A stretch of DNA of 64,000 nucleotides. Origin: a virus. Positions 42,437-50,751 of this stretch are shown here, one piece after another (the stretch's first letter is position 1; each line of letters begins with the position of its first letter). The stretch covers positions 23,980-87,979 of IMG/VR virus record IMGVR_UViG_3300030090_003995; one strand, given 5' to 3'. The notes beneath the pieces were generated by a model that saw only the letters and a list, made by a program, of their open reading frames with translations, was not told the DNA's origin and searched no databases. Made by a program: the position numbers and the translations under genes.

Positions 42437-43446
42437 TTTTCAACCTCCGGATAACGCCAACATTTTCCTACACAATAACCTTCACTAATTAATTTTTCAC
42501 AAGTCGGTGCTAAATACCCACCATCATTTGACACAGTATATTGTGCATGATGACGAGTTACACTTTCATCCCAATCTAACCAAACCCCATCTTTAGAAGC
42601 AATATTCTTAATTTCTTCCATAATGATTTCTAACATCTTTTGCTGTTCTGCATAATCATAACACTTTTGGTTATTAGCCAATAATGTTCTAAACCATGAT
42701 ACAAGGTAAACTCTTGCTTCATGTGTTGGATTCTCCACCATGATGCTATTATTCAAACAAGGAATAATTGGCAGTTTTCCAACCCGCTCAACCGTAGCAA
42801 TCTCAATAGGTGCATACGCAAATAGAGGGGCATTGGGCCACGCGACCTTACTTTTTCCATAGCGTTTTGGCGCGGAGAAAGGTGGATTCTTCGCTAGAGC
42901 AATTATTTCATCCATAGTGGTCAATTGTTCCCGCGTTAAAGGAATACAATACAGAAAATCTTTAGTGTTCATATTCACTGTATTTGGAACCCTTCGCAAT
43001 CTTCGCGTTTGAACGCCCGATTTATCTAATGTCTTGTTTGTGGCAATAGGATAAAGTTTATTGAAAAACTGTTGAATATCTCTAATTGAAGATGCAACTT
43101 CGCCAAATACAAAAACGTGAAAACCGTTTCCACTAAAGTAGATTTCAAATTCATAATCTTTTTCAAGTAGATAATTCACGACTAGTTTGGTATCTTGTAA
43201 AGATAAATCCAAAGGCTTTCCATGTGAATCAAAATCTAAAAATAATCTATCTAAGATTACAGAAGAAGTAAATGCTTGACTATCCCCAAATCTTTTGTAA
43301 TCATATACGCTCGTATAACAATTCATTTTATTATTGAATCTTTGTAAGAACGTAGCAAACTCTTCTCTATCTTGAACAATTTGCCTTTTTAACTGTTGCT
43401 TTTTAGTTAAATGGCTACCTGCCCAAACTTCTCTTGGAAATTTCAT
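42433..43446 (-). CDS. archaeo-eukaryotic DNA primase, 337 aa
   Basis: The catalytic DFD (D71, D73) and SGNGFH (105-110) elements mark the AEP primase fold. A basic motif RRLRRVPNTVNM follows. Near the C-terminus C316, C325 and C329 lie in a region like the PriL iron-sulphur/zinc tail. Small-subunit and large-subunit features therefore seem fused in one short protein. It makes RNA/DNA primers for the polymerase. Neighbours are helicase, XPF nuclease and Cas4-like nuclease. Confidence 0.85.
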   Translation of the reverse strand: MKFPREVWAGSHLTKKQQLKRQIVQDREEFATFLQRFNNKMNCYTSVYDYKRFGDSQAFTSSVILDRLFLDFDSHGKPLDLSLQDTKLVVNYLLEKDYEFEIYFSGNGFHVFVFGEVASSIRDIQQFFNKLYPIATNKTLDKSGVQTRRLRRVPNTVNMNTKDFLYCIPLTREQLTTMDEIIALAKNPPFSAPKRYGKSKVAWPNAPLFAYAPIEIATVERVGKLPIIPCLNNSIMVENPTHEARVYLVSWFRTLLANNQKCYDYAEQQKMLEIIMEEIKNIASKDGVWLDWDESVTRHHAQYTVSNDGGYLAPTCEKLISEGYCVGKCWRYPEVEK

Positions 43447-43862
43447 AATCTTTCAACACCTGGCGGTAAATCAGTTCCATCGGTATTTTTAGTTTTTTCG
43501 TATTTTGGTATCTGTTTTTTGTTAATTGTCTTCGGTTTTGGTGGTAAAGGTAGTTCTTCCACAATCCCTTTTTGGTCCTGTAATAGAGTTGGTGGGTCAA
43601 AACTAACAGTCGCAGATTCAAAGTATTTTTTGAATGCATCCATAACTTCTTGTGTTAGATATTCCATAGCCAAATTTTTATACAATTGACCAAATGATAT
43701 TCCATCAGCCACTTCAATTCTCTTACTCCATAAGTTATTAATCATATCAATAACTGTTATTTCCTCATACAATTCTTCAGCAACCCTTTTAGAAGTTTCA
43801 GTTAACTGCAATAATTCTCCAAATTTCCACTCTTTACTCATAATATATTCTTCAATGTTCAT
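43443..43862 (-). CDS. hypothetical replication-module protein, 139 aa
   Basis: This is a helical protein with a Pro/Lys-rich C-terminal third (LPLPPKPKTINKKQIPKYEK). The start is ambiguous between 43868 and 43862. I prefer 43862 because GGAGTG lies seven bases upstream of it. It overlaps both the Cas4-like gene and the primase. No family is recognised. Confidence 0.6.
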   Translation of the reverse strand: MNIEEYIMSKEWKFGELLQLTETSKRVAEELYEEITVIDMINNLWSKRIEVADGISFGQLYKNLAMEYLTQEVMDAFKKYFESATVSFDPPTLLQDQKGIVEELPLPPKPKTINKKQIPKYEKTKNTDGTDLPPGVERL

Positions 43863-44788
43863 AACCATCCACTCCCTCTATTTAACTCTGCATCCATCGC
43901 CGCCGGACAAATACCAACATACGAACAATGCTCACATTTCTTATGAAAATAACTAGGCTTAAAATATCCATTTTCATATGAATAAATTAATTCAGCCAAG
44001 GATTTTTTCATTGCAGTTTCAGACCGCTTATTGACTTCTTCCACATACACATAATTACTAGCGGGATAATACCATCCCCAATGTGTTATTGTCCCATCCC
44101 AATCAGGGGAAGATTCCATTAGTAATTTATAATATGCCATTTCTCTTCTCATTGTTGTTTTCTTACTATCCTTCCAAACACCAGTCTTTAATTCAAAAGG
44201 AATAGAATATCCATCTTCCGTATAAACTCTATCAATGATACCTTGAAGGTGAACGATATAATCTCTACTTAAAGGGAATTTAGGGTTGTCATTTGCACCA
44301 ACAGTAATTTCTGCATTAAGCATAATTTCATTACCTTCAGGCATCCATTCTTCTATCTTATCTTGATTGCGAGCATCAACAAATCTTTGTGCCTCAAATG
44401 CGGCAATAGTATCTGTCATATCGGAATATTCAGTAATAGGAAATAATCCTGTAATATACTCGTTAACTTCTAAGAAAGACATATTTTCCATTTTATTAAT
44501 GTCTGCCTCTTTGTACATATCTTCATAAGCATCGTGGATAATAGTTCCTTTTAACATAGCCTCAGTTTGGTCTTGAGGTCGTCTATCAATATAGGAAAAT
44601 TCATATTGTTTATTACACCATTTAAAGGAACCAAGTGAAGATTTCGTAATTTTTAAAATTGGCTTATCTTCATCATCAGCCCATTCATGGTTCCATTGAT
44701 ATGTATATTCATCATCAGGTTTTGGAACAGGTCTAACCCATTCCCCATTTTCATTTTCGTGTCCGTATGTTCTTTCATAACTCATCAT
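43859..44788 (-). CDS. Cas4-like PD-(D/E)XK nuclease with iron-sulphur cluster, 309 aa
   Basis: The RecB/Cas4 pattern is present: GTIIHDAYE, GIIDRVY, FELKTG and a C-terminal CEHCSYVGIC cluster, with an early Cys in WCNKQYEFSY to complete the four iron-sulphur ligands. Viral Cas4-like enzymes degrade or process DNA ends during replication or recombination. No CRISPR array or other cas genes are present, so an adaptation role is unlikely. It overlaps the polymerase C-terminal gene by four bases. Confidence 0.8.
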   Translation of the reverse strand: MMSYERTYGHENENGEWVRPVPKPDDEYTYQWNHEWADDEDKPILKITKSSLGSFKWCNKQYEFSYIDRRPQDQTEAMLKGTIIHDAYEDMYKEADINKMENMSFLEVNEYITGLFPITEYSDMTDTIAAFEAQRFVDARNQDKIEEWMPEGNEIMLNAEITVGANDNPKFPLSRDYIVHLQGIIDRVYTEDGYSIPFELKTGVWKDSKKTTMRREMAYYKLLMESSPDWDGTITHWGWYYPASNYVYVEEVNKRSETAMKKSLAELIYSYENGYFKPSYFHKKCEHCSYVGICPAAMDAELNRGSGWL

Positions 44789-45576
44789 AACCACTCTCCT
44801 AAACTTTTTTGATTTTCATCTACAATAAATTCTTTTACGTTCCAACCCATCGCTAGGAATATGGGTGACGCTTTTTGAATAATAGATTTTTGGGCATACG
44901 CATTCCAATCTACTAAAAACCTTTCATCAAACTCTTTCATCTCTTTCACCGCCACATATTTTGCTATTCGTTCTTTACCATTAGGTAGTATAAAATTTTG
45001 CGGACCATCAATATGTGAACACTCTATATAAAAATAAGAATCCGTAATTGGGTCATCGGGATTAATATGCTGATTGTAATAACATAGTCCTGCCGTTCCA
45101 CCTGATATAGATTTATATTCATCAATATTTCTTCGTAATCGACTACGTTTAACAATACCTTCTATACCAACTCGGCCCTTTCTAACATCATTATATCTGT
45201 TTTGGCAATATTCTAAAATTTCAGATTTAGATTTTTGTCCTGCCCACATTTTAAGTAACTCACCTTGAAACTCTTTTCCAACTTTATTTTCACTGATACG
45301 TTTAGTAGAATAACCAGTTACAACAAATTGGTGTTCATCTAAGTATTTACCATCTTTCCAAGAAATGAAGCCGGCATTTCTATTACGTTTAGCACCAACC
45401 CCAAGACCTTCATAATACTTTTCAAATTCTAAGGTAACTGGGTGATTTTCTAAACCCAAAAGATTTGGGAAATGTTCACGCATTTTAGAATTCAAAAGTT
45501 TACAAATCTCTTCTGCTTTATCTATACTCTCAATTGGAACATAAATTGAATCTGTGTGTGCATATACTACTTTCAT
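44785..45576 (-). CDS. DNA polymerase B, C-terminal part (motif C and thumb), 263 aa
   Basis: It starts exactly where the palm motif C begins (VVYAHTDSIYV). The first motif-C aspartate is His here, but the second, metal-binding aspartate is kept. Then come AKRNRNAGFISW and GYSTKRIS (KxY-like and thumb elements). It must combine with the 549-residue protein encoded upstream to make a working polymerase. The ATG overlaps the stop of the 84-residue gene lying between the halves. No intein remnant is visible. Confidence 0.85.
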   Translation of the reverse strand: MKVVYAHTDSIYVPIESIDKAEEICKLLNSKMREHFPNLLGLENHPVTLEFEKYYEGLGVGAKRNRNAGFISWKDGKYLDEHQFVVTGYSTKRISENKVGKEFQGELLKMWAGQKSKSEILEYCQNRYNDVRKGRVGIEGIVKRSRLRRNIDEYKSISGGTAGLCYYNQHINPDDPITDSYFYIECSHIDGPQNFILPNGKERIAKYVAVKEMKEFDERFLVDWNAYAQKSIIQKASPIFLAMGWNVKEFIVDENQKSLGEWL

Positions 45577-45827
45577 TCTTCATCATCTCCTATCCATTTC
45601 CACATTCCCGGTTTTTTGTGAAATCTACAAAGTTGAATATACTCAACATTGGGGTTTTGTTTTAAGAGATTAGTTAATCTACCAATAGTTACTTGATGAC
45701 TTGTTTTACCATAACCATTCATATTGGGGTAATTATTTAGTATTACCAATAACTCATTTGTATAAAACTCCCTAAGTTTCCACGCTTCTTTATTAATTCG
45801 CTGTTTTACAATTTTATGTCTAACCAT
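45573..45827 (-). CDS. small winged-helix-like protein between the polymerase halves, 84 aa
   Basis: It overlaps the stop of the polymerase N-terminal gene (start) and the start of the C-terminal gene (stop), four to eight bases each, so all three are translated in series. The sequence from residue ~22 (LLVILNNYP ... VTIGRLTNLLKQ ... YIQLCRFHKKPGMWKWI) has the helix-helix-helix-wing look of an archaeal winged-helix DNA binder. No LAGLIDADG, HNH or intein motif is seen. Its role in the split is unknown. Confidence 0.6.
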   Translation of the reverse strand: MVRHKIVKQRINKEAWKLREFYTNELLVILNNYPNMNGYGKTSHQVTIGRLTNLLKQNPNVEYIQLCRFHKKPGMWKWIGDDEE

Positions 45828-47469
45828 CTAATCCTCTCACAATAAATGCCGCTTCTCTAATTGCTTCTCTTGCACTTGCAGTAATGGCCGCCGCTAATGT
45901 TACATTAGCCCAACCAAATCCTTGATAGGCAATAATTCCATAAAATGATGCCATAAGGCGTTTTACAGCCATTTGACTATTCTCCCACTTAGTATATTCA
46001 CGTTTATCAGTTGCGGCGTTTCTTCTACGTTTATATTCATCACGCAAAGTTTTTAATTCCAATACAGACCGAGGTAATAGTCCCAACTTATCTGTTTTGA
46101 AATAGACCATTTGCTTCTCGGTAACGGGCGAAAAATCGCGCGGTGTTTTCAAATTAACAGCAAAATCTGTTTTGGTTGGGGATATAGTTTCAAAACTAAT
46201 GTTTCTTGCCAACATCATTGATGGGTATAGTCCCGCATAATCAAATGCGGCAACCCCTAAATGTAATCCATTTGTTCCTTCACTCAATGGGTCATAAATT
46301 AATGCACCATCGTATTCTTCACGCATTTTAGATTTATCACCTGTTGGTGCTTTCCAATCAGCGTTACGCATGAAGTATATGCTACCCATATTTGAAGCAT
46401 AAAAACAGGCGTCGAATGGTGCGATTAGAAGCCTTTGTAGAGACAATATCCCTTCTGATAATCCCATCTCATCATCTATACGGTGAAGTAATTCAACATC
46501 CACTCTTGCATATTCAAGGTATCTTTCTGTATCTTCTAACCAACCTCTCTTGAAAAACTCGTTTTTATCAGGGAATTTTTCTGATACTAACTTCTTTGTT
46601 CCCAATACTGTTTCCGATACATAGTCAAGTGCTAATGATGGTAATGTTCCACGTTGCGAATCATTCCATTGTCGCTCAAATGCGAGGTCAAGATTCAATG
46701 TTATACGCCCCCGTATAGGTTGTGATACCGGAGAATAATTGTCCACCTTCTCAGTTACCTCGTTATATTTTACACCCTTAACTTCATTATACGGTGAAAG
46801 CCCTCTTGGGTCAATACCGTTATGGTGCATCCTATGAATCAATTTAGGTAAATCGAATTTAAGCCCAAACCACGCAATAAGCATATCAGGGTCTTGTTCT
46901 CGAATATCAGATAGGAATGCCTCAAGCATTTTCTTTTCACTATCATAACAATCTCCTAAAGAAGCAATATATCCGTTCTGAGGTTGCCAATAATAAATTG
47001 TATGTTTCTTTGTATAGTTATCATAAACTACAATACAAGTAATAGCATCACCATGTTCAGGGTCATCAGTAATCCATTCCATATCCCAATACCATTTGCG
47101 TAAATTATATTCTTTTAATTCTGATAATTCATCTACACAATAACGATTGTGAAAAGGTACATCGGCTTCATAAGTTTTAGACCAATGTTTTCTAGCCTTG
47201 TAAATGTCAGATGGTCTAGCAACAATAACCTTTTTTAATGACTTTCCGTGAAGGTTTCTCCAATCACCATATTCATATTTATATGGCATTTCTAATTTAA
47301 CTCTACGCCCATCAACATTCATATTAATTTGATAAAACGCAGGCTCATCTGAATTAGCAGAAACAAAGAAATAAGGCTCAAAATCCTGAACAGTTTCTTC
47401 TTGTCGCTTTTCATCTTCTCGCCACCTTAAATGTATTTTACCATCATTCTCAGTTTGACAAATAATCAT
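45820..47469 (-). CDS. DNA polymerase B, N-terminal part (exonuclease and most of palm), 549 aa
   Basis: Exonuclease motifs are WDMEW (DxE), FGLKFDLP and YARVD. Polymerase motif A is FDYAGLYPS (D-x-x-x-LYPS) and motif B is KRLMASFYG, where the usual Asn-Ser is Ala-Ser. The chain ends with VRGLDG, just before the residues that would hold motif C. I chose ATG 47469 over 47475 because GGTGGA is too close to the latter. It is the main replicative enzyme, completed by the gene at 44785. Confidence 0.85.
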   Translation of the reverse strand: MIICQTENDGKIHLRWREDEKRQEETVQDFEPYFFVSANSDEPAFYQINMNVDGRRVKLEMPYKYEYGDWRNLHGKSLKKVIVARPSDIYKARKHWSKTYEADVPFHNRYCVDELSELKEYNLRKWYWDMEWITDDPEHGDAITCIVVYDNYTKKHTIYYWQPQNGYIASLGDCYDSEKKMLEAFLSDIREQDPDMLIAWFGLKFDLPKLIHRMHHNGIDPRGLSPYNEVKGVKYNEVTEKVDNYSPVSQPIRGRITLNLDLAFERQWNDSQRGTLPSLALDYVSETVLGTKKLVSEKFPDKNEFFKRGWLEDTERYLEYARVDVELLHRIDDEMGLSEGILSLQRLLIAPFDACFYASNMGSIYFMRNADWKAPTGDKSKMREEYDGALIYDPLSEGTNGLHLGVAAFDYAGLYPSMMLARNISFETISPTKTDFAVNLKTPRDFSPVTEKQMVYFKTDKLGLLPRSVLELKTLRDEYKRRRNAATDKREYTKWENSQMAVKRLMASFYGIIAYQGFGWANVTLAAAITASAREAIREAAFIVRGLDG

Positions 47470-47471
47470 AC

Positions 47472-47636
47472 TCATTCCACCTTATCTACACAAGGTTCTT
47501 CAGTTACATAGGCAATACTTATTCTATTGAGAATAGCATTACCATCAGCGAAAGTTTTCAGACTATTAACATAAGCCTGCAAATCCAACACTGAATTAGA
47601 TTCAATCTTAAATGTTACAATTTTTCCATATTTCAT
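47472..47636 (-). CDS. hypothetical protein, 54 aa
   Basis: It runs from ATG 47636, overlapping the clamp stop (TAATG), to TGA at 47472-47474, which overlaps the polymerase start region. It is a small alpha/beta protein (GKIVTFKIESNSVLDLQAY). No family is recognised. Located between clamp and polymerase, it might adjust their interaction (inference). Confidence 0.55.
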   Translation of the reverse strand: MKYGKIVTFKIESNSVLDLQAYVNSLKTFADGNAILNRISIAYVTEEPCVDKVE

Positions 47637-48400
47637 TATACCACCACATAAGGGGCTCTTGCTACCAACAAATTCTCATTTTGCAATACAAGTAAAGAAT
47701 CATCATTAAAATGACAATTAACTAAACCAGATTTAAATGCTACATGAATCGGCCCACTATATTCTACTGTTGCATCATTACCCCAAATCGCCATAGGATT
47801 TACGCTTTCAGTATATTTTTCACGATTTCCACTTGATGAAGAAATTACCACACCATTGTTTACAACACATAATTTGTAAACCCCATGCCCGACAGATTCA
47901 CAAGATTTGATAATTGCTTGTAGGCTTTCTGCCGGAATAATAAAACCTGATGTTATTGGAAATTCTCCCCATTTAATTTCATTTACAGGTGTAACATTAA
48001 CTGAAGCCCTGAAAAAACTGTCACACGCCCCATCATTAGAATGAGAGTGATATGTTGCAAATTCCGCAGTTTTCATATCTGAAGTAAACATAGCACCATT
48101 ACCTAAATGCAAAGTAACGTTTCCATCATTAAAATTCTTAAGATAATTCTGCGCCTTAGCAATATCAATAACTGCCCAAGATTCGTTTTCTACTTCAAAG
48201 GGAACCCAATAATCTACAAACGTCTGATTGTTAGCATTAATAAAATGATACCCCCGTTTAGGGGCATCAGGTTTGGCAACAATTTTAACTAGGGTTCCCA
48301 ATTTATCAGATTTTAAACCTGTTGATGTAAACCATTTCCCCTTCAATTCTACGGCATTAAACGCATCTTGGAAGGTTGCCTTATCAAGTGTAATTTGCAT
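47636..48400 (-). CDS. sliding clamp (PCNA-like), 254 aa
   Basis: Length and the two-domain beta-alpha pattern match PCNA-type clamps, including VNVTPVNEIKWGEFP in the second half and a C-terminal LLVARAPYV strand. It encircles DNA and tethers the polymerase. It is the partner of the RFC-like loader at 50752. ATG 48400 shares a base with the upstream TGA, with GGTGAA five bases before it. The identity with archaeal PCNA is low by eye, so the call leans on length and context. Confidence 0.65.
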   Translation of the reverse strand: MQITLDKATFQDAFNAVELKGKWFTSTGLKSDKLGTLVKIVAKPDAPKRGYHFINANNQTFVDYWVPFEVENESWAVIDIAKAQNYLKNFNDGNVTLHLGNGAMFTSDMKTAEFATYHSHSNDGACDSFFRASVNVTPVNEIKWGEFPITSGFIIPAESLQAIIKSCESVGHGVYKLCVVNNGVVISSSSGNREKYTESVNPMAIWGNDATVEYSGPIHVAFKSGLVNCHFNDDSLLVLQNENLLVARAPYVVV

Positions 48401-49242
48401 CAAAGTTCACCCGTCTGCATTTCTTCAATCGAAGTCCAAGTAACATCCCCGTCATCAATAGTTAAGAAATCAAATGATTTTCCAACTAACTCAGTGTTCG
48501 TTTTACTTGCTACAATTGTTGCAGTAGATGTTTGCTTTGTTCCTAACTTATTAGTCTTAACTTCAATCACTTGGTTCATCTTATCCATTGTAGATTCTTT
48601 GATATTTACTACACGCCCAATGGGATTCGGGTTATTATGTGCATACTCATCCTTCATGTGAGTAATAAAATATCGGTCACATTCCAAACCATCAGTAATT
48701 TTTTCAATTAGATTTTCATACTCAGTGTTCCGCTTTCCCCACTTCATAGGCATTTGTTTAACTTCTGTTGCTCTCTTATCAATACCCATAGCATACCAAC
48801 AAAGACGCAACCATCGGTCGCACCCATCAAATACAAACTTTACAGTTTTTCCTTCAGCCATGTATTCTTTAGCAATAACAATAAATGCTTCTGCTCTTCT
48901 GACTGTTCTATCTAAATCGGGAAAACCTTCTTCATCCCGAACAATAGGGTTTAGAATTTTGATATTTGGGTCAGAATTCCAGTTTGTTCTCCATGTAGGT
49001 TCACACCCATTATCAAAATCTAATACCATAACAATAGCGTCTTCATCTAATTCTTTTGGTGTTCTACAATCTAATGCTAATCCTGATTTTCCTGTCTTAG
49101 CATCACCGTAAATTAAACAACAGAGGTGCGCCCTTTGTCTTTCTAAGAGTGCCTCTAATTCTTGAGTAACTTCTGCTTTAATTATTTCTAATAGATTTTC
49201 TTTTGACACCGCTTGTGTCGTTGTTTGACTTGCCCAACTCAT
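48400..49242 (-). CDS. Sak4-like RecA-fold recombinase ATPase, 280 aa
   Basis: Walker A is GDAKTGKS (residues 46-53), and Walker B-type segments are VMVLDFDNG and VKFVFDG. Size and layout match the Sak4 group of viral single-strand annealing ATPases related to RadA. It would handle strand exchange or annealing during virus replication. It lies beside the SSB and clamp. A RadA-type or KaiC-type ATPase is the alternative. Confidence 0.7.
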   Translation of the reverse strand: MSWASQTTTQAVSKENLLEIIKAEVTQELEALLERQRAHLCCLIYGDAKTGKSGLALDCRTPKELDEDAIVMVLDFDNGCEPTWRTNWNSDPNIKILNPIVRDEEGFPDLDRTVRRAEAFIVIAKEYMAEGKTVKFVFDGCDRWLRLCWYAMGIDKRATEVKQMPMKWGKRNTEYENLIEKITDGLECDRYFITHMKDEYAHNNPNPIGRVVNIKESTMDKMNQVIEVKTNKLGTKQTSTATIVASKTNTELVGKSFDFLTIDDGDVTWTSIEEMQTGEL

Positions 49243-49448
49243 TCTCTCATCTCCAATGTATCTAGTATTTCTTGTAATTGGTTTTCATACACTCTTCGTG
49301 TAAACTTTTTTCCACTTTTCATGTGAAATTGAATTTGGTATAATTCATCTCCCCTATCATCAGGTCTTTCATTTGATACCGAATTCCATTCCACCGCTTC
49401 AATTTCAGATTCTTCAATAATTGCTCTATGTACTTTAATAAAACTCAT
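49239..49448 (-). CDS. hypothetical protein, 69 aa
   Basis: This small alpha/beta protein ends with a long helix (YENQLQEILDTLEMRE). The start follows a 79-base non-coding gap, the only real gap in this half, so it may be the first gene of a separate transcript. No family is recognised. Confidence 0.55.
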   Translation of the reverse strand: MSFIKVHRAIIEESEIEAVEWNSVSNERPDDRGDELYQIQFHMKSGKKFTRRVYENQLQEILDTLEMRE

Positions 49449-49462
49449 TTAATCGCTTCCTA

Positions 49463-49479
49463 TGGGGCTTCGCACCCCA
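49463..49479 (-). other. stem-loop in the 79-base gap
   Basis: On the - strand TGGGG and CCCCA pair around a 7-base loop TGCGAAG, just upstream of the gene ending at 49239. It may be a leader hairpin or part of transcript punctuation. No archaeal TATA/BRE box could be named with confidence in this gap. Confidence 0.35.
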
Positions 49480-49518
49480 CCGAATGTCATTTGATGCGCC
49501 AACATTTACACACAATAT

Positions 49519-49537
49519 TTGGTTTAATTAAAACCAA
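49519..49537. terminator. inverted repeat at the end of the SSB gene
   Basis: TTGGTTT and AAACCAA form a perfect 7-base-pair inverted repeat around AATTA, spanning the SSB stop codon. It could end or shape the SSB transcript. No long T-run follows. Confidence 0.35.
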
Positions 49538-50742
49538 CCAGTGTAGGTTTCGCCACTATCTTGTGTTGTAGAGGGAGAACCATGCTTATCCAATACAATT
49601 ACACCAAATACATTGATGCTACATTGTCGCATTTCCCCAGTCTCTTGATTTTGTGACTGATTTGAACGACCGATAACCAAAATTTGGCTACCAATTCCAA
49701 AGTCCAAATCAACGTGTTCAGGAACCCAACATGGAGTTGCACCTTGCGGATTGTCGTAATCAAATTCAGAATTCAAATCTGAAATATACAATGTGCGATT
49801 TCCATTAGAGTTTGGGTTCATATACATATTTGTTACCGTTCCATCTGTAACAACAAGACGTTCCTTAGCAGGGCGATTCTTATTATTCACATGGTAATTT
49901 TCCAAATTAATTAATGGGCAAACAAATCCTCGCATATTTTCTGCAATCAGAGTTTGCAGATTATGGTTCGCAGGTTGTGGGTTCTCCAATTCATCATTAT
50001 ACATGATGGTTTCCAAATTTGGAGCATATAGATTTCCACTATCCAAATGGTCTTGAGTAGCAAATACATCAATGTAAACTGCTCGCTCGTTATCAACATT
50101 CCAATTCTTTGCCTTGTCACCCTTTAGACCAATTCTCCAATATTGAGTCTCCTTTCCTTCAAGGGAACCAATAAAGTGTACCCCTCGCTGAAAATTATTC
50201 AACGGTTTAGGATGACCATACTTCTTGTTTTCTTTACCAAACAGGAATTTTTGGTCATCAATAGGAACAATCAAATTTCCATTTACTTCCATTACAGATT
50301 CAGGAAGTTCAGTATTATTCAAAGGTCGGGTCAATACTTCATTATCCATAACTTGACTAACTTCATAGCCTGTTTCTGTTTTACGCAGACGCGCATATTT
50401 TCCGGCATTGAAAGTAGTGTTCTCATCACGAATAATTGCAGCCTTTAATTGGTCACGATTATATTGTTCAAAGTCTCGCAAATCCTCAACCGCAACAACA
50501 TATCCAAAAACGGTGTGATTATCATTACCTTTATTAGATTGTGTGGGTTCTACGCCTGTGTCCAATACTCGCTTTTTTCCAGCAAACCATTGTCTAAATA
50601 GAGTGATAGCAATTTGATTTTGCTCATCACCTAATCCATTTGTGGACTTAATTTCATTCCATTTTTCTTCAATTGCAGACAATTCCATATTTAGAATTCC
50701 TGCCGCTTTTGTCAGTTCATTTCTCACATTTTCATCGTTCAT
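49528..50742 (-). CDS. RPA-like single-stranded DNA-binding protein, 404 aa
   Basis: The strand-rich regions (YWRIGLKGDKAKNWN ... AVYIDVFATQD, and RLVVTDGTVTNMYM to RTLYISDLNSEF) suggest OB folds, and the protein ends in an acidic-hydrophobic tail (DSGETYTGWF), common in SSBs for partner binding. It is encoded between RFC and Sak4. GGTGAAAAA precedes ATG 50742. The call is from composition, tail and context, without a visible Cys finger. Confidence 0.6.
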   Translation of the reverse strand: MNDENVRNELTKAAGILNMELSAIEEKWNEIKSTNGLGDEQNQIAITLFRQWFAGKKRVLDTGVEPTQSNKGNDNHTVFGYVVAVEDLRDFEQYNRDQLKAAIIRDENTTFNAGKYARLRKTETGYEVSQVMDNEVLTRPLNNTELPESVMEVNGNLIVPIDDQKFLFGKENKKYGHPKPLNNFQRGVHFIGSLEGKETQYWRIGLKGDKAKNWNVDNERAVYIDVFATQDHLDSGNLYAPNLETIMYNDELENPQPANHNLQTLIAENMRGFVCPLINLENYHVNNKNRPAKERLVVTDGTVTNMYMNPNSNGNRTLYISDLNSEFDYDNPQGATPCWVPEHVDLDFGIGSQILVIGRSNQSQNQETGEMRQCSINVFGVIVLDKHGSPSTTQDSGETYTGWF

Positions 50743-50751
50743 TTTTTCACC

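Noticed and set aside
43859-44788. Cas4-like gene as part of a CRISPR system
   Set aside because: No array, Cas1 or Cas2 in the window; viral Cas4-like nucleases occur without CRISPR.
45573-45827. Split intein or homing endonuclease between polymerase halves
   Set aside because: The 84-residue gene has no intein blocks, no LAGLIDADG, HNH or GIY motif; both junctions have normal start/stop overlaps.
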